In this document: positions 44,970-54,258 of the stretch, in pieces
Layout: every line of letters begins with the position of its first letter
Numbering within the stretch: the first letter of the stretch is position 1
Assembly: GCF_900109345.1 (NCBI RefSeq)
Contig: NZ_FNZN01000005.1
Span: 186,001 to 250,000 of the forward strand
Length of the DNA: 64,000 nucleotides
DNA from: Maribacter orientalis
Lineage (GTDB): Bacteria > Bacteroidota > Bacteroidia > Flavobacteriales > Flavobacteriaceae
Reading direction: 5' to 3'
Notes under the pieces: generated by a model
What the model was told of the DNA's origin: nothing
Database searches by the model: none
What the model saw: only the letters and a program-made list of their open reading frames with translations
Made by a program: the position numbers and the translations under genes

Positions 44970-46235
44970 ATGAAAGGGAAGAAGCCAACTTATTTTCCAA
45001 AATTAGATGATGTAAGAAATGCAGCAAAGATTATTTCTGAAATTTCAGAGATTACCCCTTTAACAGAAAGTATTAGGCTTTCAAAACAATATGAATGCCA
45101 GGTTCGTTTAAAGCGAGAAGATTTACAAAGGGTTCGTTCTTATAAAATTAGAGGAGCATTTAATAAAATAAGCTCACTTTCTAAAGAAGAAAGGGCTAAG
45201 GGTGTTATTTGTGCAAGTGCTGGGAATCATGCCCAGGGCGTAGCTTTCGCATGTTTTCACTTAAAGATAAAAGGTACTATCTATATGCCTTCGGTTACAC
45301 CAAAGCAAAAAGTTGAACAAACGAAATTATTCGGTGATGAGTGGGTAGAAATAGTTTTGGAAGGCGATTCATTCGATGATGCATCACAAGCTGCTCGCAA
45401 ATACGGTCATGAGACTGGAAAAATATTTGTACATCCATTCGATGACCCTAAAATAATAGAAGGTCAAGCTACTGTTGGACTTGAGTTAATACAACAAACC
45501 AAGGCGCCCATCGATTATCTTTTTGTGTGTATTGGTGGTGGTGGTTTAGCATCAGGACTTATAAGTGTTTTTAGTGAATTGTCACCAAAGACCAAAATTA
45601 TTGGTGTAGAGCCTAAAGGTGCTCCTTCTATGAAAACATCTATGGAATTAGGTAAAGTTGTAACTCTCGAGCATATCGATAAGTTTATTGATGGGGCCGC
45701 TGTTAAAAAAGTGGGTGAATTGACATTTCCTATTTGTAGTTATTATTTAGACAATATGATAACTGTCGATGAGGGTAAGGTCTGCCAAACGATTCTTGAT
45801 CTTTATAATAGAGATGCTATCGTTGTTGAGCCTGCAGGGGCTTTAACTATTGCAGCTTTGGATGACTATAAAGATGAAATAAAGGGAAAAAATGTGGTGT
45901 GTATTATTGGTGGTAGTAATAATGATATTACTAGAACTGCAGAAATAAAAGAGAGAGCTTTATTGTATGGTAAGCTTAAACACTATTTCATTATAAGATT
46001 TCCCCAACGACCCGGTGCACTAAAAGAATTTGTTGTTGATATTTTGGGACCAACCGATGATATTACACATTTTGAATATTCGAAAAAATCGAGCAGGGAA
46101 AATGCTCCGGCAGTGGTAGGGATTGAACTTAAATCTCCTGAAGATTTACAACCATTAATAGAACGTATGAAAACTAACAATTTCTATGGGGATTATATAA
46201 ATGACAAACCTGATTTGTTTGAATATTTGGTTTAA
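44970..46235 (+). CDS. ilvA: Threonine ammonia-lyase, biosynthetic
   Basis: IlvA deaminates threonine to 2-oxobutanoate, the entry into isoleucine synthesis. The 421-residue PLP enzyme has the Schiff-base Lys59 in RSYKIRGAFNKI, the phosphate loop SAGNHAQGVAFA and the glycine-rich CIGGGGLASGLIS. The C-terminal part from about residue 335 (YFIIRFPQRPGALKEFVVDI) is a single ACT-like domain for isoleucine feedback, so it is the shorter one-ACT form. It is 170 bp from ilvC, across an inverted repeat, and may have partly separate control. Confidence 0.93.
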   Translation: MKGKKPTYFPKLDDVRNAAKIISEISEITPLTESIRLSKQYECQVRLKREDLQRVRSYKIRGAFNKISSLSKEERAKGVICASAGNHAQGVAFACFHLKIKGTIYMPSVTPKQKVEQTKLFGDEWVEIVLEGDSFDDASQAARKYGHETGKIFVHPFDDPKIIEGQATVGLELIQQTKAPIDYLFVCIGGGGLASGLISVFSELSPKTKIIGVEPKGAPSMKTSMELGKVVTLEHIDKFIDGAAVKKVGELTFPICSYYLDNMITVDEGKVCQTILDLYNRDAIVVEPAGALTIAALDDYKDEIKGKNVVCIIGGSNNDITRTAEIKERALLYGKLKHYFIIRFPQRPGALKEFVVDILGPTDDITHFEYSKKSSRENAPAVVGIELKSPEDLQPLIERMKTNNFYGDYINDKPDLFEYLV

Positions 46236-46323
46236 GTTATATTTAAGTAATACGGTTAAATTTCTATGAAGATTTAGAAATCAATCAATAAGTCATCAAT
46301 TCGATATTAAATAGAAGAAAATA

Positions 46324-47910
46324 ATGAGCGATATTAAAATACCAGAAGAATATAAAATTACATCAACTATAGATCAAAGACATTATTTAGTTGATGGTGA
46401 ATTAAGGGAGTGGAAAGGGGAAACAACAGATGTTTATTCAACTATTTCTTCAACCAGTGAGTATAAGCCAACATTATTGGGTAGTATTCCAGATCTGCAA
46501 GAGGCAGAAGCATTAGACGCTTTAAACGGGGCTTTAAAGGCTTATAAACGTGGCCAAGGTGTTTGGCCAACGATGCATGTTAAAGACCGTATTGAATGCA
46601 TGGAAGTTTTCGTTTTAAAAATGAAAACTAAACGAGAAGAAGTTGTAAAATTATTAATGTGGGAGATTGGAAAATCATTACCCGATTCTCAAAAAGAATT
46701 TGATCGTACAGTTGAATATATCGAAGATACTATTGAAGACTATAAGCAACTAGATCGTGATGCAGCAAAGTTTAAGAAGCACGACGGAGTATATGCGCAT
46801 ATTAAACGAGGGCCATTAGGTGTTGTTTTATGTTTAGGGCCATATAATTATCCTTTGAATGAAACATTTGCACTTTTGATTCCTGCTATTATTATGGGTA
46901 ATACTACCATATTTAAGCCAGCGAAACATGGTGTGCTATTAATTACACCTTTACTAGAAGCTTTTCAAACTAGTTTTCCAAAAGGTGTGGTCAATGTTAT
47001 TTTTGGAAGAGGAAGAACAGTTGCTGCTCCTATTATGCAAACAGGAAAAGTGGATGTTCTGGCATTAATTGGTAATAGTAAATCTGCTAATGCCTTACAA
47101 GAGCAACATCCAAAGAGTAATCGTTTGCGTTTGGTTTTAGGTTTAGAAGCTAAAAATCCGGCGATTATTTTACCTGATGCAGACTTAGATTTGACAATTA
47201 ATGAATGTTTAGCGGGTACCTTATCCTTTAACGGTCAACGTTGTACAGCTTTAAAAGTGGTATACGTTCATGAAGATATAAGGTCGAAGTTTAATGAAAG
47301 CTTCGCAAAAAAAGTCGATGAGTTGAAATTTGGTAACCCGTGGGATGATGGTGTTAAGTTAACACCGTTACCTGAACCAGGAAAACCAGAATATATTCAA
47401 GAGCTTATTGATGATGCACTTGCAAAAGGCGCGAAAATTTTAAACAAAAAAGGTGGTAAACGATTCGATAACTTCATATGGCCAGCAGTTTTGTATCCGG
47501 TGACTAAAGATATGCGGGTGTACCAAGAAGAACAATTCGGACCAATAATACCTATAGTGCCTTTTACTGATATTGAAGAACCTTTAGATGATATGGCCGA
47601 AAGTAATTATGGTCAGCAAGTAAGTTTATTTGGTAAGGATGTATATGCACTTTCGCCATTAATTGACACCTTGGTTAACTTGGTTTGTCGTGTGAATTTA
47701 AATAGCTCATGTCAAAGAGGTCCTGATGTCTATCCGTTTACTGGAAGAAAAGATTCAGCACAAGCTACCTTAAGTGTTCATGATGCCTTACGTTCTTTCT
47801 CTATCAGAACTTTTGTAGCTTTTAAGGATAATGAATTGAATACTGAAATTATTCAACATTTATTAGAAGCAAAACTCTCTAATTTTGTTAGTACAGATTA
47901 TATTTTATAA
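46324..47910 (+). CDS. gapN: NADP-dependent glyceraldehyde-3-phosphate dehydrogenase
   Basis: This 528-residue aldehyde-dehydrogenase superfamily enzyme is of the GAPN type. It oxidises glyceraldehyde-3-phosphate directly to 3-phosphoglycerate, making NADPH without ATP. The catalytic Cys307 is in [12 protein letters not shown], the Asn of [13 protein letters not shown] and Glu of GLEAKNPAI complete the site, and [15 protein letters not shown] near the end is GAPN-specific. It is 88 bp after ilvA and before a terminator, so it may be expressed with the ilv genes, whose reductoisomerase consumes NADPH. Confidence 0.9.
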   Translation: MSDIKIPEEYKITSTIDQRHYLVDGELREWKGETTDVYSTISSTSEYKPTLLGSIPDLQEAEALDALNGALKAYKRGQGVWPTMHVKDRIECMEVFVLKMKTKREEVVKLLMWEIGKSLPDSQKEFDRTVEYIEDTIEDYKQLDRDAAKFKKHDGVYAHIKRGPLGVVLCLGPYNYPLNETFALLIPAIIMGNTTIFKPAKHGVLLITPLLEAFQTSFPKGVVNVIFGRGRTVAAPIMQTGKVDVLALIGNSKSANALQEQHPKSNRLRLVLGLEAKNPAIILPDADLDLTINECLAGTLSFNGQRCTALKVVYVHEDIRSKFNESFAKKVDELKFGNPWDDGVKLTPLPEPGKPEYIQELIDDALAKGAKILNKKGGKRFDNFIWPAVLYPVTKDMRVYQEEQFGPIIPIVPFTDIEEPLDDMAESNYGQQVSLFGKDVYALSPLIDTLVNLVCRVNLNSSCQRGPDVYPFTGRKDSAQATLSVHDALRSFSIRTFVAFKDNELNTEIIQHLLEAKLSNFVSTDYIL

Positions 47911-47928
47911 CGAAATTTGAACTTTCTT

Positions 47929-47961
47929 AAAAAGCATCGAAATTATATTTCGATGCTTTTT
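47929..47961 (+). terminator. Terminator after gapN
   Basis: AAAAAGCATCGAAAT pairs with ATTTCGATGCTTTTT around a short loop, giving a strong stem followed by T. It closes the ilv-gapN group. Confidence 0.88.
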
Positions 47962-48044
47962 ATATTAACAATATTCTTTTTTAACCTAATTTTTATTTTT
48001 TTTTAGTAAAAAGGGTAAAATTGAATACAATGTAGTTAATAACG

Positions 48045-48078
48045 TTGAAATTTATACAGAGACTTCAAATTAACTTTG
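48045..48078 (+). promoter_or_regulatory. Promoter of the MFS transporter gene
   Basis: TTG (48045-48047), a 23-bp spacer and TAACTTTG (48071-48078), an exact match to the Bacteroidota -7 consensus. The transcript would start near 48085, about 50 nt before the start codon. Confidence 0.55.
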
Positions 48079-48136
48079 TACTTTGAATATACTTCGTAGT
48101 TTAAAATGAAACTAGGAAGACTTAAATAATTTGGTT

Positions 48137-49336
48137 ATGAAAATAAATCCATCAAACAAAAAAGCATTGTTTGCTTTAGCTGTCGGAGGTTTTGGAATCG
48201 GTCTTACCGAGTTTGTAATTATGGGAATATTGACAGAAGTGTCTGGCTCTTTGGGAATTACCATTCCTCAAGCTGGACATTTTATTGCGGCGTATGCATT
48301 AGGTGTAGTAGTTGGGGCTCCATTATTAACTGGGTTGGGCTCTAAACTTACTCCCAAGAAAATGCTGTTTTTGCTAATGATTTGGTTTACTGTTTTTAAT
48401 ACGTTATCTGGTTTAGCGTCTGGTTATAAAAGTCTCCTTTTTCTACGGTTTTTATCAGGAATACCACATGGTGCATTTTTTGGTATTGGCGCTGTAGTTG
48501 CTACAAAATTAGCAAGGAAGGGAAAATCTGCTCAAGGTATTGCAATTATGTTTTCAGGATTAACGATAGCCAATGTTATTGGAGTACCGATAGGAACTTA
48601 TTTAGGTCAACAATTTAGTTGGAGTGTATCTTTTTACCTAGTTGGCTTTATAGGATTATTGGCTTTAGGTAGTATTTATATGTGGATGCCGAAAATTGAA
48701 ATTGAAGCATCAGAAAAAAAAGTTAGTGTCACAAAAGGCTTGAAGAATACCGAACTTTGGGCGTTGATTGCCTTAACGACAATAGGTACTGGTGGTTTCT
48801 TTGCTTGGTATAGCTATGTTGCACCGTTAATAACAGATGTGGCAGGTTTGCCTAATCATTATGTTGGTTACGCTATGATGTTGGCTGGCTTAGGTATGGT
48901 AGTTGGAAACTTTTTAGGTGCGAAAATGGCAGACTTGTTTTCTCCTTTAAAAGCGGTAATAATTAGTCTATCGTTCATGTCGGCGATTTTAATATTGAAT
49001 ATGTTTATCGCTACTAATCCTTATTTATTAATGGGAATGACTTTTATAATTGGTGTCATATCTTTTACTGTTTCTACTCCTATTCAAATGGCAATAATTA
49101 ACACATCTAAAGGTTCTGAAATGTTAGGTTCATCAATGAATCAAAGTGCTTTTAATATGGGTAATGCCTCAGGAGCTTATTTAGCCGGATTACCCATAGC
49201 ATTTGGATATGGAATAATTTATTCTAGTTTGGTAGGAGCTTGCTTGGCATTTATTGGAGTAATTATAGCGGTCGGAATTTTAATTTACAGAAGGCGAAGA
49301 GAAATAAAGTATAGAAAAATGGCTATTAACTGTTAG
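48137..49336 (+). CDS. MFS transporter, DHA1 (AraJ-like) drug/sugar efflux family
   Basis: This 399-residue, twelve-helix major facilitator protein belongs to the DHA1 family. The first helix LAVGGFGIGLTEFVIMGIL and RFLSGIPHGAFFGIGAVVA with MFSGLTIANVIGVPIGTYLG (antiporter motif C) identify AraJ/PbuE-like exporters. I start at ATG 48137 rather than the in-frame TTG six bases earlier. It has its own promoter and terminator. The substrate is unknown; sugars, purines and drugs are exported by relatives. Confidence 0.88.
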   Translation: MKINPSNKKALFALAVGGFGIGLTEFVIMGILTEVSGSLGITIPQAGHFIAAYALGVVVGAPLLTGLGSKLTPKKMLFLLMIWFTVFNTLSGLASGYKSLLFLRFLSGIPHGAFFGIGAVVATKLARKGKSAQGIAIMFSGLTIANVIGVPIGTYLGQQFSWSVSFYLVGFIGLLALGSIYMWMPKIEIEASEKKVSVTKGLKNTELWALIALTTIGTGGFFAWYSYVAPLITDVAGLPNHYVGYAMMLAGLGMVVGNFLGAKMADLFSPLKAVIISLSFMSAILILNMFIATNPYLLMGMTFIIGVISFTVSTPIQMAIINTSKGSEMLGSSMNQSAFNMGNASGAYLAGLPIAFGYGIIYSSLVGACLAFIGVIIAVGILIYRRRREIKYRKMAINC

Positions 49337-49360
49337 ACAACAATTTTCTTTTAAAAATAG

Positions 49361-49393
49361 AAAAGGAACTTGGTAAACAAGTTCCTTTTTTTT
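49361..49393 (+). terminator. Terminator after the MFS gene
   Basis: AAAAGGAACTTG pairs with CAAGTTCCTTTT around GTAAA, followed by eight T. Confidence 0.9.
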
Positions 49394-49540
49394 GCTCACA
49401 ATTTAAAGTAAAGGCTTATTTCTGATTCTTTTTACTTTCTAAAAAGTAATCGATTTTCGTATTAAATTTTGTAATTTGGGTATTTCATCGCACTTAAATG
49501 TATTTTAACGCGTTATTAAAGAACCTAAACCTACTTAATC

Positions 49541-50809
49541 GTGCAACGTACTAAATTATTCCTAGGAACTATAGTATTAGTTCTTTTACTATTTGTCCTC
49601 ACAGCTTCGTCATTTAAACCTGAACATTCAAAGGCAATTATTTCAAATTCAAATCCTGTTAAAACTTTAGCAGAAAAAAGAGAAATAAAAATATATACCA
49701 TACGTCAACAAGCGTTGAAAGCGGCATTAACAATATATTTTGATAAAGCGATTAAATCAGGTGATATAGTAGGTGCAGGGGTAAGTATAGTTAGCGGTGA
49801 TTCCGTTATACTTTCTAATGGATTTGGAAAAAGAAGTGTAAAGGGAGTTGAAAAGGTTGATGGAGAAACGCTTTTTAGGTTAGGTTCAATATCGAAAGGG
49901 TTTACAGGTGTACTAGCGGCCAATCTTGAAAGTGAAGGTATAATTCATTGGAATGATAAAGTCGTTGAATTCATTCCAAATTTTAAGTTTGGAAATAAAA
50001 TTAATACAGATAGAGTTGAGATAGCCCATCTTTTATCTCATACTTCTGGTACTCCATATCACAGTTTCACCAACCTGGTGGAAGCTGGATTATCGATGTC
50101 CAAAATTGCCGGTCGTTTTGATGAAGTTCAACCAATTGCAGAACCTGGGCTTCAATATAGTTACCAGAATGCCATGTTTTCATTAAGTCAAGAAATTATG
50201 CTGAAAGCTACTGGTAAGGATATTCAAACTTTGTTGGCTGATAAGTTTTTTAAGCCATTGAATATGAAATCGGTATCTATGGACCATCAAACATTGATTA
50301 ATTCTGATAATGTTGCTTTGCCACATACCAAAAGTAGGGGTCATTGGAGTGCTCTATCTTTAACGGATAAATACTATAATGCTATTGCAGCAGGTGGTAT
50401 AAATGCCAGTTCGCTAGATATGGCAAAATGGATGCGTTTTTTACTAGGACACAATCCAGAAGTAATGGCTAAGGAAGCTGTCGAACAGGTTTTTAAACCA
50501 TATATTGCTTTAAACGGACACAGTAAGTATTATCAGAGATGGCTAGGTCACGTTACTTCTTCCTATGGATTTGGATGGCGTATTCACACATTAAAGGAGA
50601 ATGAAAAGTCGGCAGAAGAAACTATTTGGCATCATGGTGGTAGTGTAAATAATTTTAGAAACGAAATTGCATTATATCCAGACTCAGATTTAGGTATTTG
50701 TGTATTGTTGAACGGCAATTCGAAATTAGCAAGGACTGTTATACCAGATATTCATGCAATCGTTAAAAGTATTTACGAACAAGATATATCAACACAAGGA
50801 AGCTTATAA
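49541..50809 (+). CDS. Exported serine hydrolase, class C beta-lactamase/PBP-like
   Basis: This 422-residue protein has a signal peptide or anchor (about 1-24, basic start then LGTIVLVLLLFVLTASS). The serine active site SxxK is Ser116-Ile-Ser-Lys119 in RLGSISKGFTG, the Tyr-x-Asn is Tyr208-Gln-Asn210, and HHGG at 364-367 takes the place of KTG. This pattern belongs to the large class C beta-lactamase/D-Ala-D-Ala carboxypeptidase/esterase family. The start is GTG. Resistance is not implied: most family members are peptidases or esterases. Confidence 0.88.
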   Translation: MQRTKLFLGTIVLVLLLFVLTASSFKPEHSKAIISNSNPVKTLAEKREIKIYTIRQQALKAALTIYFDKAIKSGDIVGAGVSIVSGDSVILSNGFGKRSVKGVEKVDGETLFRLGSISKGFTGVLAANLESEGIIHWNDKVVEFIPNFKFGNKINTDRVEIAHLLSHTSGTPYHSFTNLVEAGLSMSKIAGRFDEVQPIAEPGLQYSYQNAMFSLSQEIMLKATGKDIQTLLADKFFKPLNMKSVSMDHQTLINSDNVALPHTKSRGHWSALSLTDKYYNAIAAGGINASSLDMAKWMRFLLGHNPEVMAKEAVEQVFKPYIALNGHSKYYQRWLGHVTSSYGFGWRIHTLKENEKSAEETIWHHGGSVNNFRNEIALYPDSDLGICVLLNGNSKLARTVIPDIHAIVKSIYEQDISTQGSL

Positions 50810-50847
50810 TAATTTGAAAGAAATTCAATAACAAGAATTTAACTCAT

Positions 50848-50887
50848 AAAAAAAGTCCCTTTAATCATATGATTAAAGGGACTTTTT
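50848..50887. terminator. Bidirectional terminator between convergent genes
   Basis: AAAAAGTCCCTTTAATC pairs with GATTAAAGGGACTTTTT, a near-perfect palindrome flanked by A and T runs. It can stop both the serine hydrolase transcript and the convergent leu operon. Confidence 0.92.
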
Positions 50888-50903
50888 ATTTCAAATGTAT
50901 TTA

Positions 50904-51959
50904 TTAGATGTTGCTGGCCAACCAATCGCCAACTTCACTAGTTTTATAACTTTTACCACCATCAGCAAGATCTTCGGTAACATACCCTTCTGCTAATGAT
51001 TTATTCACAACTCTCCTTATTTCCTCAGCCTCTTGTGTCATGTTCATATCTTCAAATAGCATGGCCGCTGAAAGAACGGTAGCTAAAGGATTTGCAATAT
51101 CCTTACCAGCTGCTTGTGGGTAAGAACCATGAATTGGCTCATATAATGAAACTTTACTACCTACTGAAGAAGAAGGCATTAAGCCCATAGAACCTGCAAT
51201 TACAGAAGCTTCATCTGTTAAGATATCTCCAAATAGATTTGCCGTAATAATTACGTCATACCCTTTTGGCCATTGAATTAATCGCATGGCTACTGCATCG
51301 ATAAACTCATAAGTAACTTCAACTTCTGGATAATCTTTTTCCATCGCCTGAACTGTTTCTCTCCATAATCTAGAAGATTCTAGAACGTTGGCCTTATCTA
51401 CACAACATAACTTTTTAGAACGTTTCATTGCCATGTCGAAACCTTTTTTGGCTAAACGTTCAATTTCAAAACGTTGGTAAGTCATGGTGTCAAATGCCGT
51501 ATTTCCCCCATCTTTTCTACCACGTTCACCAAAATAGATTCCGCCCGTTAATTCTCTCAAGATGATTAAATCGGTACCTTCAATTCTATCTCTTTTTAAA
51601 GGGGATTTATCGATGAGAGAAGGAAAAGTGAAGGTTGGACGTACATTAGCGAACAAACCTAATTTTTGTCTCATCTTTAATAATCCTTGCTCAGGACGTA
51701 CTTTCGCCGAAGGGTCATTGTCAAAGCGTGGGTGTCCAATGGCACCGAAAAGAACAGCATCTGCATTGGCACAAATTTCATGTGTTTCATCAGGATAAGG
51801 CTCACCAACGGCATCAATGGCTGCTGCACCCGTAAGGGCAGGTTTCCAATTGATGTCATGGTTGTGTTTTTTCGCAATGGCATCACATACCTTTACTGCT
51901 TGATCAATAACTTCTGGACCGATACCATCACCGGCCAATAAGGCAATATTTAATTTCAT
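50904..51959 (-). CDS. leuB: 3-isopropylmalate dehydrogenase
   Basis: LeuB oxidatively decarboxylates 3-isopropylmalate with NAD in leucine synthesis. The 351-residue product has the N-terminal LLAGDGIGPEVIDQAVKV, the substrate loop ELTGGIYFGERG with the Arg residues, DKANVLESSRLWRE and EPIHGSYPQAAGKDIANP. It is the last gene of the minus-strand leuC-leuD-leuA-like-leuB operon and ends at a shared terminator. Confidence 0.95.
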   Translation of the reverse strand: MKLNIALLAGDGIGPEVIDQAVKVCDAIAKKHNHDINWKPALTGAAAIDAVGEPYPDETHEICANADAVLFGAIGHPRFDNDPSAKVRPEQGLLKMRQKLGLFANVRPTFTFPSLIDKSPLKRDRIEGTDLIILRELTGGIYFGERGRKDGGNTAFDTMTYQRFEIERLAKKGFDMAMKRSKKLCCVDKANVLESSRLWRETVQAMEKDYPEVEVTYEFIDAVAMRLIQWPKGYDVIITANLFGDILTDEASVIAGSMGLMPSSSVGSKVSLYEPIHGSYPQAAGKDIANPLATVLSAAMLFEDMNMTQEAEEIRRVVNKSLAEGYVTEDLADGGKSYKTSEVGDWLASNI

Positions 51960-52016
51960 TCTGTGTATTTGTATGTTGCTTTTTATCTTGTCATTGCAAG
52001 GTAGGAAGCAATCTGT

Positions 52017-53531
52017 TTAAATTATATTCAACATTTTCTCTGTTGCCTTAATGGCACTAACCGTTTGGTCGGAATCTAACCCTCTTGAGGTAAATTCTTT
52101 TCCATCCATTTCCCAAGTAATTACTGTTTCACAAAGCGCATCAGAAGTACTTCCTGGCGGTATCCTCACTGCATAATCTGTTAACTTCGGTAACGTTTTA
52201 TTCTTAGCAATATATACTTTTTTTAATGCATTCATAAAAGCATCATACTGTCCGTCGCCTTGAGCATGTGCTTCATAAATTTTACCATCTACTTCAACAG
52301 ATAGGGTAGTAGAGGGCATTAAACCTTTTGCATGGGTCAATACATACGATTTCACAAAAACTCTTTGTTTGTAATCGGCAGTATCCAAAACATCGGATAT
52401 TATAAAAGGAAGATCATCTTTAGTAACGCGCTCTTTTTTGTCTCCTAATTCTATAATTCTTGCTGTTACCTTTTTTAATTCATCATCGTTCAGTGTCAGT
52501 CCAAGTTCTTGTAAGTTTTTCTGAATGTTGGCTTTACCAGACATTTTGCCCAATGCATATTTACGTTTTCTACCAAAACGTTCGGGCATAAGGTCACTAA
52601 AGTACAAGTTCTTTTTACTGTCACCATCGGCGTGTATACCAGCAGTTTGCGTAAATACATTATCACCAACAATGGGTTTGTTTGCAGGAATTGTAAACCC
52701 TGTAAATGCTGAAACTAGTTTACTTACTTTAAATAAAGAGGTTTCGTTTACACTAATTTCTACTTCTGGTAAAAAATCATTGATAACCGCAACAGCACTT
52801 GCCATTGGGGCGTTACCAGCACGTTCACCCATCCCGTTTACAGTTAAATGTAAACCATGGCAACCCGCTTTTACAGCTTCCATAATATTAGCAACACCTA
52901 AGTCATAATCATTATGACCATGAAAATCAAAATGTAAATCAGGAAATTTTTGAACTATTTCTGAAATATAAGCATACGTCTCAGTATATGTTAGAATGCC
53001 TAACGTATCTGGTAATAATATTCTTTTTACAGGTTGTGTTGAAAGAAATTCTAAAAATTCAAAAACATATTCTTTTGAATTGCGCATTCCGTTGCTCCAA
53101 TCTTCCAAATAGATATTATTAATAATACCTCTTTTCGTGGCTTGTTTAAAAATATCCGCAATCTCCGAAAAGTGTTGTTCTGGAGTTTTCTTTAACTGGT
53201 ATTTTAAATGGTTTAAGGAACCTTTTGTCAATAGATTTTGAGAAATCGCACCCGATTGTTGCATCCAATGCAATGAAACACCACCATCTACAAAAGTAAG
53301 AACCTCTACACGGTCTAAATATCCTTTTGTAGCTGCCCATTCGGTGATTTTCTGAACAGCTTCAAGCTCACCATCAGAAACACGAGCAGAAGCAACCTCT
53401 ATACGGTCTACCTTAAGCTCATCTAAAAGAAGTTTTGCCAAGGTTAATTTTTCCGATGCAGAAAAGGATACACCCGAGGTTTGTTCACCATCCCTTAAGG
53501 TGGTATCCATTATTTCCAATTTTCTTTTCAT
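52017..53531 (-). CDS. 2-isopropylmalate synthase-like protein
   Basis: This 504-residue protein joins an HMGL-like TIM-barrel (IMDTTLRDGEQTSGVSFSAS, FHGHNDYDLGVANIMEAVKA, NGMGERAGNAPMASAVAV) to a C-terminal LeuA allosteric dimerisation domain (from about 385, ending RGLDSDQTVSAIKATEKMLN). It makes 2-isopropylmalate or, if citramalate-specific, (R)-citramalate for isoleucine. Its position between leuD and leuB favours LeuA. However, an IlvA for isoleucine is present, and flavobacteria often carry a second leuA elsewhere, so the choice between LeuA and CimA is not settled by sequence alone. Confidence 0.88.
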   Translation of the reverse strand: MKRKLEIMDTTLRDGEQTSGVSFSASEKLTLAKLLLDELKVDRIEVASARVSDGELEAVQKITEWAATKGYLDRVEVLTFVDGGVSLHWMQQSGAISQNLLTKGSLNHLKYQLKKTPEQHFSEIADIFKQATKRGIINNIYLEDWSNGMRNSKEYVFEFLEFLSTQPVKRILLPDTLGILTYTETYAYISEIVQKFPDLHFDFHGHNDYDLGVANIMEAVKAGCHGLHLTVNGMGERAGNAPMASAVAVINDFLPEVEISVNETSLFKVSKLVSAFTGFTIPANKPIVGDNVFTQTAGIHADGDSKKNLYFSDLMPERFGRKRKYALGKMSGKANIQKNLQELGLTLNDDELKKVTARIIELGDKKERVTKDDLPFIISDVLDTADYKQRVFVKSYVLTHAKGLMPSTTLSVEVDGKIYEAHAQGDGQYDAFMNALKKVYIAKNKTLPKLTDYAVRIPPGSTSDALCETVITWEMDGKEFTSRGLDSDQTVSAIKATEKMLNII

Positions 53532-53560
53532 TAGTGTTCTTCCGTTAAATGAAAATTGAA

Positions 53561-54157
53561 TTACAGAGGTGTGCTTTCAGCGAAAGTCTCAATATCTTTC
53601 TTAATATTTAATAAGTAATCGATATCATCAAAACCATTTAACATATTGTTTTTCTTGTAATCATTAATGTCAAAAGATTCACTTTCTCCTGTGGGAAGTA
53701 AAGTGATTTTTTGCTCTGGTAGATTAATTTCCAATTCTGTAGATGGATCCGACTCAACAGCATCGAATATTTTCTGTAAAAACTCTGCACTTACCTGTAC
53801 TGGTAATACACCGATATTTAAACAGTTACCTCTAAAGATATCTGCAAAGAAACTAGAAACTACACATCTAAATCCGTAATCGTATACTGCCCAAGCAGCA
53901 TGTTCACGAGAAGACCCAGAGCCAAAGTTTTTACCACCTACTAAAATTTTACCACTGAATTTATCTTGATTCAGAACAAAATCTTCTTTCAAAGTATTGT
54001 CTTGGTTGTAACGCCAATCTCTAAAAAGGTTGTCACCAAAACCTACTCGTTCAGTTGCCTTTAAAAATCGTGCAGGAATTATTTGGTCTGTATCTACATT
54101 CTCTATGGGTAAAGGGACTGCAGTTGATGTTAATATGTCGAATTTATCGTATGCCAT
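53561..54157 (-). CDS. leuD: 3-isopropylmalate dehydratase small subunit
   Basis: LeuD forms the swivel domain of isopropylmalate isomerase with LeuC. The 198-residue product begins with PLPIENVDTDQIIPARFLKA and contains NFGSGSSREHAAWAVYDYG, both diagnostic. It lies 29 bp before the leuA-like gene and 101 bp after leuC, separated from leuC by a short repeat-rich spacer. Confidence 0.95.
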   Translation of the reverse strand: MAYDKFDILTSTAVPLPIENVDTDQIIPARFLKATERVGFGDNLFRDWRYNQDNTLKEDFVLNQDKFSGKILVGGKNFGSGSSREHAAWAVYDYGFRCVVSSFFADIFRGNCLNIGVLPVQVSAEFLQKIFDAVESDPSTELEINLPEQKITLLPTGESESFDINDYKKNNMLNGFDDIDYLLNIKKDIETFAESTPL

Positions 54158-54258
54158 TTCTTATAGCTTTTAGCTTCTGGGTTTTAGCCATTAGCTTTTA
54201 TTATTATAATTGTTTGTTTTTGCTAAAAGCCATAGGCCATTAGCTGAAGGCGAATTCG
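54158..54258. repeat. AGCTAAWGGC micro-repeats in the leuC-leuD spacer
   Basis: On the minus strand the spacer contains AGCTAATGGC twice, with GCTTTTAGC, GCTAAAACC and AGCTAAAAGC variants between them, in both orientations. This fits the short direct and inverted repeats often seen between flavobacterial genes. They can fold the leuC-leuD mRNA into several alternative stems. Confidence 0.5.

Noticed and set aside
49541-50809. Antibiotic-resistance beta-lactamase
   Set aside because: The protein has the SxxK/YxN pattern but HHGG in place of KTG, common in esterases and carboxypeptidases. Resistance cannot be inferred.
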